64,000 nt of DNA from an uncultured Mycoplasmatota bacterium (lineage in GTDB: Bacteria; Bacillota_I; Bacilli_A; RF39; UBA660), in assembly GCA_900553855.1 (NCBI GenBank), contig USFG01000003.1:1-64000 (forward strand), read 5' to 3'. The position numbers and the translations under genes were made by a program. This document shows positions 51,375 to 58,909 of the stretch, in pieces. The first letter of the stretch is position 1. Every line of letters begins with the position of its first letter. Below the pieces are notes generated by a model that ran no database searches, had not been told where the DNA came from, and was given only the letters and a program-made list of their open reading frames with translations.

Positions 51375-51839
51375 TTAATCTTTTGCAAAATATACTGCCT
51401 TGCTTTCTCCGGTAACTGGAAATGTAAATGCGTTATCTAAAATCGGAATATCAAATTTAAAAAACACGGTTACTCTATAATATTTTCTGTTTAAAGTATC
51501 TCCTTCAATCGATCTTTCGTAAACACAATATTTATATTTATCAGCATTTCCTTGTTTTTCATATCCCGTTAATTTACCATTTATTGCTCCATCTAGATAA
51601 TCATCTCCAGTATCAGTACACTTACCATATACATAATATCCTGTACTGTTAAGATATTTTACTATTTTTTCCTGAGTTTTATCTGTTAATCCTTCATTTT
51701 CTTCAATTAAAGATATAATTTCATTTTTAACTTTAAAAGCTTTTGAGTAATTAACAGATAGAGCAAGATAACTAGTGAATAATACAACAAAAGTAATTAC
51801 AATTCCAACTAGCCAGGCTCCACCAATTGACTCTCTCAT
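51375..51839 (-). CDS. TadE-like or pilin-like single-pass secreted protein
   Basis: 154 residues: short head MRESIGGAW, one membrane helix (about 9-30), then an amphipathic helix (SKAFKVKNEIISLIEENEG) and a mostly beta extracellular part with Cys pair (GKCTDTGDD, KYCVYERS) and VTVFFKFDIPILDNAFTFPV. The TadE/TadF plan (one N-helix, then amphipathic helix and disulfide head) fits best. The helix start resembles the neighbour at 51854, and both precede the TadZ-like gene. Confidence 0.5.
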   Translation of the reverse strand: MRESIGGAWLVGIVITFVVLFTSYLALSVNYSKAFKVKNEIISLIEENEGLTDKTQEKIVKYLNSTGYYVYGKCTDTGDDYLDGAINGKLTGYEKQGNADKYKYCVYERSIEGDTLNRKYYRVTVFFKFDIPILDNAFTFPVTGESKAVYFAKD

Positions 51840-51853
51840 ACTATCTTATAATA

Positions 51854-52117
51854 CTATCCATTATTTGTGTTTGAACTTGTATCTTTTTCAACTGGGCAAA
51901 CAACATCTTTCATATCGCCATTAGCATCATAATATTTACATTTACAAGTACTTTCATTTCCAGAACATTCACAATTAAATTTATTAGCACATTTTGTTTG
52001 ATTTAAAATATTTACCTTTATTTGTGGCCAAACAAGTGCTGTAAAAACACCTCCAATAGCCGCAATAGCAACAACTGTGATAGCTGTCATACTTAATTCT
52101 CCTGATGCTTCTTTCAT
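51854..52117 (-). CDS. small pilin-like Cys-rich protein (Flp/Tad-like)
   Basis: 87 residues: MKEASGELSMTAITVVAIAAIGGVF-type head with one membrane helix (about 8-30), then a short extracellular part with five close Cys (CNCECSGNES-like cluster and CKCKYY, CPVEK). The Gly-Glu-Leu before the helix and the size recall Flp pilins, which are cut at G/E. AAAGGAGG gives a very strong ribosome site and a consensus promoter precedes it, suggesting abundant expression. Confidence 0.52.
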   Translation of the reverse strand: MKEASGELSMTAITVVAIAAIGGVFTALVWPQIKVNILNQTKCANKFNCECSGNESTCKCKYYDANGDMKDVVCPVEKDTSSNTNNG

Positions 52118-52147
52118 ATATAAATTCCTCCTTTATTTTATAATTTT

Positions 52148-52176
52148 ATTATATATCAAAAAAAATAAACTATCAA
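52148..52176 (-). promoter_or_regulatory. promoter of the small pilin-like gene and TadZ-like operon
   Basis: Minus strand TTGATA (52171-52176), 17-base spacer, TATAAT (52148-52153). The -35 box is built into the 3' arm of the preceding terminator. Confidence 0.6.
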
Positions 52177-52192
52177 TATAATTTGACAGTTT
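52167..52192 (-). terminator. terminator of VirB2-like copy 3
   Basis: Ten-base stem (52167-52176 with 52183-52192, one G-U) and a run of eight T on the minus strand. Confidence 0.75.
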
Positions 52193-52207
52193 ATATGTTA
52201 AGAGTAA

Positions 52208-52618
52208 TTATTTATTATTTGATTTTGGACAATTACTTGGATTAGATATGCATGCTAAACAAGTTTTGTAGTCAGCCGGTTGTTTATTGAAAGCATCTAC
52301 AACAAGATTAACAAATGTTGGTAAAAAGAATACTGCAAAGCCTATTACTATTCTTTTTCCAAGTGTAATTATTTGATTTTTTAAATCATCATCTTTACCG
52401 CTTGTTACTGCTTTATATAAATCAAATGTTCCCATTGCTATTATTAATAATGGCACTATTGTTCTTACTATTAAGATTGAGTAAGACACTAATTTTAATG
52501 TGCTTCCAAAATCTGAGCAAAAATTGTTTGCTACAGGAGCTTCATTTTCTGCTAGTACATTAATATAACTAAAATTTAATAATAAAATTAATAATTTACT
52601 CATAATCATATTTTTCAT
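52208..52618 (-). CDS. VirB2/TrbC-like pilin, copy 3
   Basis: 136 residues: signal peptide ending near NVLAEN, then CSDFGSTLKL, first helix LIVRTIVPLLIIAMGTFDL, loop YKAVTSGKDDDLKNQI, second helix GFAVFFLPTFVNLVVDAF, and a Cys pair CLACISNP. The loop AVTSGKDDD is identical to that of copy 2. The reading begins inside the preceding surface-protein gene (23-base overlap); an internal ATG three codons later is an alternative start. Confidence 0.68.
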   Translation of the reverse strand: MKNMIMSKLLILLLNFSYINVLAENEAPVANNFCSDFGSTLKLVSYSILIVRTIVPLLIIAMGTFDLYKAVTSGKDDDLKNQIITLGKRIVIGFAVFFLPTFVNLVVDAFNKQPADYKTCLACISNPSNCPKSNNK

Positions 52619-53750
52619 CCGCCTTTGCTGGTATCATATTTTTTATAAATTTAAAGGCTACTACGCCAATAATTCCTATGATTAATAATATTAATAAAAT
52701 AGTTAAGAAATTACTTTTCTTCTTTGGTACTACTACTGTTTCTTTAATAATATTAAAATAAAATGTTTTTTCAGTTAAATCTTCAGCTATTACTTTAACA
52801 GTAACTATACTACCATTTACTAAATCACTATTGTCATTTATTTCATATGTTGCGTTTTCATCCTCTAATTCAATATTAAAATTTAATGAATTTGTATCTT
52901 GGTTTACTACTACATCATAATTTTGTTTATTATTATCAAAATCTAAATTGTAATTTTCAATTGTTATATTTTTGATATTGATATTATTTGATAGTGCTTT
53001 ATAAGTTAAGTTGATAGTATAATCTTTAATACTTCCGTCTTCAGCTGTTACAGTAATAATTATGGGATTAATAATACTTATTGGATCATTATTTCTTACA
53101 TTTACAGTAGCTTTATCTGATTCGGTTTCATATTTTATATCTATTTTATTAACTGTTTTATCTATAACTATTTCATAGGTTAATTGTTCTTTATAAAAGT
53201 TAATTGTGTATCCTTCAATTGTTAGACTTTTTAAAAAGGCATTACTATCTTTAACTAGGGCTGTTGTCGTTGTCGTAGTTGTGGTTGTTTTGGTTGGCTT
53301 AGTAGTTCTTCTTTTGGTTGTGGTTGTTGTTCTTTTAGTTGTTTTTGTTTTTTTAGTTGTTGGTTTAGTTGTTGTTTTTTTAGGTATATATATAGATCCA
53401 TCTGAAACCTTGTCACAATCATAGGCATAAGTAATACCACAATATGTTTCGGAGCTATTTGAACATGCTCCTTGATAATCATTACAACCAGACGAAATAA
53501 CATATTGATAATAATCTTCATTACCATTTGAACAACTAACTGTATTTCCTCTTACAAACAATTTTTGAGTTTGCCATTGACCTTTATCACATTTTGCCTT
53601 TATACAATAATTGATACTTCCAGAACCACTAGAAATTATTCCTTTAGTTTGAAAATTTGTGCAGTCAAAATAGTTACTACCAAATTTTAGATTAGCACCA
53701 AACACGGTTAATGGAAATAATAAACATATAAGTAATATTATCTTTTTCAT
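52596..53750 (-). CDS. surface protein: Cys-rich head, Thr/Lys stalk, two cadherin-like beta-sandwiches
   Basis: Signal peptide (1-19). Cys-rich head (20-122) with TVSCSNGNEDYYQYV and AYDCD. A Thr/Lys stalk (about 125-164) of repeated TTK and TTT triplets. Two cadherin-like beta-sandwich domains (PF12733-like; about 170-250 with LKSLTIEGYTINF and ITVTAEDGSIKDYTINL, and about 254-338 with IKNITIENYNLDF and VKVIAEDLTEKTF). C-terminal membrane helix (348-370) and a short charged tail. It is probably displayed on the cell surface. Its 3' end overlaps the VirB2-like copy 3, tying it to the secretion system. Confidence 0.75.
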   Translation of the reverse strand: MKKIILLICLLFPLTVFGANLKFGSNYFDCTNFQTKGIISSGSGSINYCIKAKCDKGQWQTQKLFVRGNTVSCSNGNEDYYQYVISSGCNDYQGACSNSSETYCGITYAYDCDKVSDGSIYIPKKTTTKPTTKKTKTTKRTTTTTKRRTTKPTKTTTTTTTTTALVKDSNAFLKSLTIEGYTINFYKEQLTYEIVIDKTVNKIDIKYETESDKATVNVRNNDPISIINPIIITVTAEDGSIKDYTINLTYKALSNNINIKNITIENYNLDFDNNKQNYDVVVNQDTNSLNFNIELEDENATYEINDNSDLVNGSIVTVKVIAEDLTEKTFYFNIIKETVVVPKKKSNFLTILLILLIIGIIGVVAFKFIKNMIPAKADEKYDYE

Positions 53751-53768
53751 AACAACCTCTTTCCAAAA

Positions 53769-53793
53769 AAATAATACCGTAATGGTATTATTT
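53769..53793 (-). terminator. terminator between the two surface-protein genes
   Basis: AAATAATACC/GGTATTATTT stem with a five-base loop and T-tract on the minus strand. A second AT-only palindrome lies at about 53803-53832. Confidence 0.7.
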
Positions 53794-53834
53794 CACCAAG
53801 ACCTATAATAATAATATCATAATATTATTATTTT

Positions 53835-54452
53835 TTAAATCTTTTTAAACACATTTTTCTTATCTACAACATATAAAAGTGCTGTTACAGCAATGCCGAT
53901 TGTTCCAAGTGCTATAAAATAATCTTCAACACCTGTTTCTTTGTTATCAGTTGTACCTGTATCTTTTGTAGTATCGCCATCTTTGTTTCCACTATTTGTA
54001 GTTGTAGTAGTTGTTGTACTATATGGTTTTTTATTATCATCAGTACTTCCTGCTAAATAATCACAATCAAATTTATAAATTCTTGTTGCATATAATTTAC
54101 TTTCATTTTCATCAGCAGTACATGCACTGCCATTTTCAATTGATTTTCCTTTTGTTCCATCAACTACATTGTTATAGTATGGATTAGTATTACCATTTGC
54201 ACATGTTAATGTACTTGCAATAGCACTATTCATAATAGTATAAACTCTTTTGCCATTAGTACATGTTATTTCTAATCCTTCAATGTAGAAACCGTTTGTA
54301 GCATTTTTTATACTTTCATTAAGTTTAAGTGATTCTTCAACTTGTGGTTTTGCATCTGCTGCTGCTCCAATTGCTTGAGTACTGCTACTAACCTCAGCTC
54401 TAACTGCCAAAGGCATAACTAATAACAATCCTAAAATAAACATCTTTTTCAT
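53835..54452 (-). CDS. surface protein with the same Cys-rich head and a Thr stalk
   Basis: GGAGG supports the ATG at 54452 (205 residues). Signal peptide ending near VRAEV. A head domain has CTNGKRVYTIM, TLTCANGNTNPYYNNV and YKFDCDYLAGS. The C..GN..YY..V and Y..DCD pattern matches the head of the neighbour at 52596, so the domains are homologous. A Thr/Gly/Asp stalk follows, then NKETGV, a hydrophobic helix and a basic tail (KKNVFKKI): the layout of a sortase signal with a non-canonical motif in place of LPxTG. Confidence 0.65.
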   Translation of the reverse strand: MKKMFILGLLLVMPLAVRAEVSSSTQAIGAAADAKPQVEESLKLNESIKNATNGFYIEGLEITCTNGKRVYTIMNSAIASTLTCANGNTNPYYNNVVDGTKGKSIENGSACTADENESKLYATRIYKFDCDYLAGSTDDNKKPYSTTTTTTTNSGNKDGDTTKDTGTTDNKETGVEDYFIALGTIGIAVTALLYVVDKKNVFKKI

Positions 54453-54554
54453 ATTTCTTTCCTCCATTTATTCCTTGCTTACTTTACTTTTCTATTAAAC
54501 TATTAATAGTATACCATAAAATTTTATAAATAAACATATAATTTTTTTATTTAT

Positions 54555-55358
54555 TTAAGATTTTTTACCACTTTTAGTATCAATTGTTTCATCATAATAT
54601 TTGCTATCATAAATTGTTACTCTATGAATATCTATTTTGTTTTTCTTTTTATAACTTAAATAATAGATACTATCACTTGAAATATTTAGTTTATTATTAA
54701 AAGATAAATCATAATCTTCAATTAATGTTAATTCTTGTCCTATGACAAATGGAACTTCGTAAATAATTTTAAAATCATCATTTAGGGTGTAAACATAATG
54801 TCTACTTGTTGAATAGTCATTAGCGTTAATATTAGTATCAATTACTAAATATTCTTTATTATCTAATCCTTTTATTTTATTAAAATGAATATTATCTAAT
54901 TTTATACTTCCTAGTTCACTATAAGTTTCTTTAGTATCATTTATTTTAATTACTTTACTTAATTTAGTATTGTTAAAATACAATTCTAGATAATAACTAT
55001 AATAAACATTATTTTCTTTATCTTCATTTTCTTCTTGATATATTACATATCTAATACCTACTTCATTATCATTTAATTTAATACTTGTAAAACTATTATC
55101 ACTTTGAACTATTTTCATATCTCTAACAACATAATTATCTTTGATATTTTTAAGTGTATCATAATCTTTTCTATTAAAGGTTTTATATAATTTTTCATTT
55201 ATTTTGGTATTACTTACTATATTATCTTCATTAATATTCTTTTCTTTTTTCTTATTAATTGCTTTGTATAACACGATACTAAGTAATGCGATTATTATGC
55301 ATAACATGATTATTAAGACAATATATTCCCAATTTTTAAATTCTTTTTCTTTTTCCAT
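54555..55358 (-). CDS. unknown single-pass membrane protein at the head of the secretion region
   Basis: An N-terminal cytoplasmic head, one membrane helix (about 12-33), a Lys/Asn linker and a 215-residue extracellular beta-rich domain with no Cys (for example YYSYYLELYFNNTKLSKV, KEYLVIDTNIN). No family recognised. AGAGG and the ATG at 55358 give the start; a promoter with 17-base spacing lies upstream. Its role in the secretion region is only suggested by position. Confidence 0.55.
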   Translation of the reverse strand: MEKEKEFKNWEYIVLIIMLCIIIALLSIVLYKAINKKKEKNINEDNIVSNTKINEKLYKTFNRKDYDTLKNIKDNYVVRDMKIVQSDNSFTSIKLNDNEVGIRYVIYQEENEDKENNVYYSYYLELYFNNTKLSKVIKINDTKETYSELGSIKLDNIHFNKIKGLDNKEYLVIDTNINANDYSTSRHYVYTLNDDFKIIYEVPFVIGQELTLIEDYDLSFNNKLNISSDSIYYLSYKKKNKIDIHRVTIYDSKYYDETIDTKSGKKS

Positions 55359-55386
55359 CAATTATCAACCTCTTTGCTACAATTAA

Positions 55387-55415
55387 ATATTATCAATTTA
55401 AATATATTTATTCAA
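55387..55415 (-). promoter_or_regulatory. promoter at the start of the secretion region
   Basis: Minus strand TTGAAT (55410-55415), 17-base spacer, TAATAT (55387-55392), 29 bases before the ATG at 55358. Confidence 0.5.
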
Positions 55416-55419
55416 GAAA

Positions 55420-55438
55420 AAAGCAGTTATTCTGCTTT
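55420..55438 (-). terminator. terminator downstream of dnaI
   Basis: AAAGCAG/CTGCTTT stem with a five-base loop and a T-run on the minus strand, about 200 bases after the dnaI stop. Nothing else is seen between. Confidence 0.7.
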
Positions 55439-55634
55439 AAGTTTATTATAAGTTATTAAAAAGAAATTATAATATCTATATTCAGTATTCAGTGCATTTA
55501 TAATAAAAATCTTTTAATACCAGTCACGATTTTAATCAATCCAATTATATGCTATTTAAATTATCTTTTCAAAATTTTATTGAGAATTTTGCCACTTTTA
55601 CTACTTTTTTTCAATGAAACACTAATAATACAAA

Positions 55635-56546
55635 CTACTTTCTTCTATTTTCTCCTATTAATTCTTTATTATTAGTTAAAAATTTAATTCTTTCCATTAT
55701 TCGTCTAGCCTTAATTTTTTCTTCTTCATTATTTTTAATAATAAAATGTTCTTCTAATTCATTTAATGTTAAGTTAGATGTAAAAAATGTACTTAGCTTA
55801 TTATCCATTCGATATTGTAAAATAGTTCCTAAAATTTCATCTCTATTCCATAAAGAGGTTGCTTCAGCTCCAATATCATCTAATAGTAATAAATCACACT
55901 TCTTTATTTCATTAAGTCGATCATTAAAATCCTCATTGCCAAATCCTTCTTTTAAACTTCTAAGTAGTTCAGGATAATAAACAATAATAGAATTATATCC
56001 ATCTTTAGCAAGTTCGTTTAATAAAGCACTTACAATAAATGTTTTACCAGAACCAAAAGAACCACTTAAATATAAACCTTTTTGTTTATTATCTTTTTTA
56101 TAATCTTTATAAAATTTAGTTATCCATTTAATCAGTTCTACTCTATCTTTACTTGATGGGTCAATATCCTTAATTCTTGCTTTTTTAATTTCATATGGCA
56201 TTTCAAAAAATTTAGATTTAATTTCTTCTTTTTCTTGTAAATCTTTTTTCATATATTTGCAAGCAACATAATTAAAATCAATCTTTCCTTCTAGTACTTT
56301 AGGATAATAAACACAACCTAGACATTTATTTTTACAGCCTAATAATCCTTTACAATTTTTACAGTTATTAAGTTCATTAACACTTCTTTCTAATTTAGAT
56401 GTATATTTATATGCTATATCATCTTTAATTTTTAAAGAAACTACTAACTTTTTAAAGTCTTCATTTTTTAAAGCTTCAATATAATCTTTTTTTAAAGACA
56501 TTTCTAAATTATTATTTTTGTAATTATTAATATTTAATTTATCCAT
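55635..56546 (-). CDS. dnaI: primosomal helicase loader DnaI
   Basis: Loads the replicative helicase with DnaB and DnaD in Bacillota. The N-terminal helicase-binding domain carries a zinc cluster (NCKNCKGLLGCKNKCLGC). The C-terminal AAA+ domain has Walker A GSFGSGKTFI, Walker B LLLLDDIGAEA and sensor/Arg regions TFFTSNLTLNELE. 303 residues, normal. Its ATG shares one base with the dnaB stop (TAATG). Confidence 0.93.
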   Translation of the reverse strand: MDKLNINNYKNNNLEMSLKKDYIEALKNEDFKKLVVSLKIKDDIAYKYTSKLERSVNELNNCKNCKGLLGCKNKCLGCVYYPKVLEGKIDFNYVACKYMKKDLQEKEEIKSKFFEMPYEIKKARIKDIDPSSKDRVELIKWITKFYKDYKKDNKQKGLYLSGSFGSGKTFIVSALLNELAKDGYNSIIVYYPELLRSLKEGFGNEDFNDRLNEIKKCDLLLLDDIGAEATSLWNRDEILGTILQYRMDNKLSTFFTSNLTLNELEEHFIIKNNEEEKIKARRIMERIKFLTNNKELIGENRRK

Positions 56547-57820
56547 TATTTAAACTCCTTAAGTAATGCTTCTATTTCTTTCTTTTCTTCTTCACTTACA
56601 TTTATATCTTTTTGTTCATTATCAAACCAAGTTGGTAATTTAACACTCTTATTAATTTCTTTTTTAGGTTTCTTTTTATATTCTTTTTTAGCTTGATTCA
56701 TTGCTTCTCTGGCTGTTTTAATACCTAGTCTAGTCCATTGTCCAGCAATAGTTTCAACATAAGCTTTATTAAGTTTATTGTCACTTATTCTTAAAACATA
56801 ATCGATTAATACGTTAATAACAGCTGGAGGCATATTTAATTCAAGGGCTAAATATTCTAATAATTTTAAATCTCTAGGGGTAGGATTATTATTTTTATAT
56901 TTACTTTTTAAGAAATCATATGGGGTTGTATTTTCAAAAATATAAACCATTTTACCAGCACTTGATAAATCTCCTTCAGGACTTTTTAAATGTTCAGGCT
57001 GTGTTCTATAAATAATTGTAGGTAAACTTCCACCATTATTATATTCATAATATTTTCTTACTTCTTTAATAAATAAGTCTTTATTAATAAGCCCGTTTTC
57101 ATCAATTGTTAATCTTAATATTTCACTTACTTTAAGTGTATCTAGGTTATAAATGAACGCTAGATTATTAATTAATTCTTTTGTTTTTTTATTAAAAGCA
57201 TTATTACCTAACACTTTATTAGGAATGCTTTCTTTTAAAACATCAAAATCAATTAAATTATCTAATTTAGGTTTATTACTATTTTTATTTTTAATATTTT
57301 CATTGCTGAAATTATTATAGGCACTGCTTTTAAAGGTATCATTTAATTTACTAGATATATCTTTATAGTCATCATATTTAAAGTTAACTTTTTTATAAGA
57401 TTTAATTAAGTTATTATATTCATTTACTCCTAAGTTATTGTATAACACTATATTTAAAATAGGATGGTTAAAGAATTCATAGGCACTTATTGGAGAATAT
57501 AGTTCATAGATATAATAATTAATATTATCTCCTTCTTTATAGTATGTTTTAATTAAACCTAATGCTTCTAAGGCACTTCTGGCTTCTTTAATATCGTTTA
57601 AGTTACTTTTTAAAAAGGTCATTAAATGATGATGATTATAGGAATCACTAAATGTTAAGGTTCTATCTAAATCGCTCCATAGTGTTAAATATAAACTAAT
57701 TGCAAGAGGGCCTATTATTGGCTCATATAAATTAATTAAATTAACTTTATCATTGTCTGTTAATATAGTTTTGTTAACCACTACATAATTATCTGCTGGT
57801 AATAAAGTTATCTCATTCAT
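56546..57820 (-). CDS. dnaB: replication initiation and membrane attachment protein DnaB (Bacillota type)
   Basis: DnaB/DnaD-family primosome protein, not the helicase. The N-terminal winged-helix DDBH1 part starts LLPADNYVVVNKTIL and GPLAISLYLTLW; the C-terminal DDBH2 part has FLKSKYKNNNPTPRDLKLLEYLA, PPAVINVLIDYVL and YVETIAGQWTRLGIKT. AAGG before the ATG at 57820 gives 424 residues. Directly upstream of dnaI as usual. Confidence 0.9.
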   Translation of the reverse strand: MNEITLLPADNYVVVNKTILTDNDKVNLINLYEPIIGPLAISLYLTLWSDLDRTLTFSDSYNHHHLMTFLKSNLNDIKEARSALEALGLIKTYYKEGDNINYYIYELYSPISAYEFFNHPILNIVLYNNLGVNEYNNLIKSYKKVNFKYDDYKDISSKLNDTFKSSAYNNFSNENIKNKNSNKPKLDNLIDFDVLKESIPNKVLGNNAFNKKTKELINNLAFIYNLDTLKVSEILRLTIDENGLINKDLFIKEVRKYYEYNNGGSLPTIIYRTQPEHLKSPEGDLSSAGKMVYIFENTTPYDFLKSKYKNNNPTPRDLKLLEYLALELNMPPAVINVLIDYVLRISDNKLNKAYVETIAGQWTRLGIKTAREAMNQAKKEYKKKPKKEINKSVKLPTWFDNEQKDINVSEEEKKEIEALLKEFK

Positions 57821-57955
57821 ATGTAAGCCTTCTTTCAACTTCTATTTTATTATTTAAGTAAACCAAAAGCAAGAATAATATTTAAATAATTTATGTATTT
57901 ATTAATACTTAACTATTTTAAAATAAAATGTTATTATTAATTTAATGGAGGTAGT

Positions 57956-58897
57956 ATGAAATTAGATGTAATAATTCCTTGTTATAATGAAGAAGGAAAT
58001 ATATTAATATTAAACGATAAAATAAAAGAAGTATTAAATAATATTAATTATCAAATTATATATATAAATGATGGTAGTACGGATAATACTTATAATAAAT
58101 TGGAAGAAATATATAAACAAGATAAAGAACATGTAAAAGTTATTAATTTTAGTCGTAATTTTGGTAAGGATGCTGCTATGTATGCTGGAATGAGATATAG
58201 CACTAGTAAATACTGTGCTATTATAGATAGTGATATGCAACAAAATCCGAAGTATTTATTACAAATGTTAAATTTTTTAGAAAATAATCCAGATTATGAT
58301 CAAGTATCAATGATTAATAAAGATAGATCTAATGATAATTTTTTTGTTAAAACTTTAAAGAAGATTTTTTATAAATTTATTAATTTAATAAGTGATACTA
58401 ACTTTAAAGAAGATGCATCGGATTTTAGGATGTTTAGTAAAAGTGCTAAAGAGGCTGTATTAAATTTAGGAGAAATAAATAGATTTTCTAAAGGTATATT
58501 TTCTTGGATTGGTTTTAAAACTAAATATTTAGAATATAAGGTTGAGAAAAGATATTCTGGTACTTCTAAATTTAATTTAACTAATTCTTTTAGATATGCT
58601 TTTAATGGCATTGTTAATTTTAGTACTAAACCACTTAGACTTGCAACTGTAACTGGGTTACTTACTTCAACAATCTCATTTATTTATTTTATAGTAATGA
58701 TTTTAGAAACGTTAATTAGGGGTAATAATGTACCTGGTTATCCATCTATTATATGTTTAATTTTAATATTAGGCGGAATAAACCTACTTGCAATTGGTAT
58801 TGTTGGTGAGTATATTTCAAAAATATATTTAGAAATTAAAAAAAGACCTATATATATTACTAAGAATACATTAGGCTTTGATGAAGATGTTTTATAG
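57956..58897 (+). CDS. GtrB/DPM1-like polyprenyl-phosphate glycosyltransferase
   Basis: Transfers a sugar from a nucleotide sugar to a polyprenyl phosphate at the membrane. The GT2 domain has VIIPCYNEEGN, INDGSTDNT, NFSRNFGKDAAMYAGM (signature of the GtrB group), DSDMQQNP (metal site) and RYSGTSKFN. Two C-terminal membrane helices follow (about 230-250 and 263-285) and KRPIYI closes the family block. GGAGG lies seven bases before the ATG. It is the only long plus-strand gene here and has its own terminator. Confidence 0.92.
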   Translation: MKLDVIIPCYNEEGNILILNDKIKEVLNNINYQIIYINDGSTDNTYNKLEEIYKQDKEHVKVINFSRNFGKDAAMYAGMRYSTSKYCAIIDSDMQQNPKYLLQMLNFLENNPDYDQVSMINKDRSNDNFFVKTLKKIFYKFINLISDTNFKEDASDFRMFSKSAKEAVLNLGEINRFSKGIFSWIGFKTKYLEYKVEKRYSGTSKFNLTNSFRYAFNGIVNFSTKPLRLATVTGLLTSTISFIYFIVMILETLIRGNNVPGYPSIICLILILGGINLLAIGIVGEYISKIYLEIKKRPIYITKNTLGFDEDVL

Positions 58898-58903
58898 CAT
58901 CTT
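58884..58903 (+). terminator. terminator of the GtrB-like gene
   Basis: AAGATG/CATCTT stem with an eight-base loop containing the stop codon, then a T-run on the plus strand. Confidence 0.7.
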
Positions 58904-58909
58904 TTTTAT

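Noticed and set aside
53237..53400. Short direct repeats that could suggest a CRISPR-like or minisatellite array
   Set aside because: The repeats are triplet-based, encode Thr/Lys stalk residues and have no spacer structure.
53206..53527. Open frames on both strands (Val-rich plus-strand and Gln/Leu-rich minus-strand) over the Thr-rich stalk of the surface protein
   Set aside because: They are frame shadows of the repetitive ACN/AAR codons encoding the Thr/Lys stalk; no ribosome site and no sensible protein composition.
36563..55358. Integrative conjugative element
   Set aside because: No relaxase, integrase, resolvase, oriT-like region, tRNA target or flanking direct repeats could be seen; composition and terminator style match the neighbourhood.
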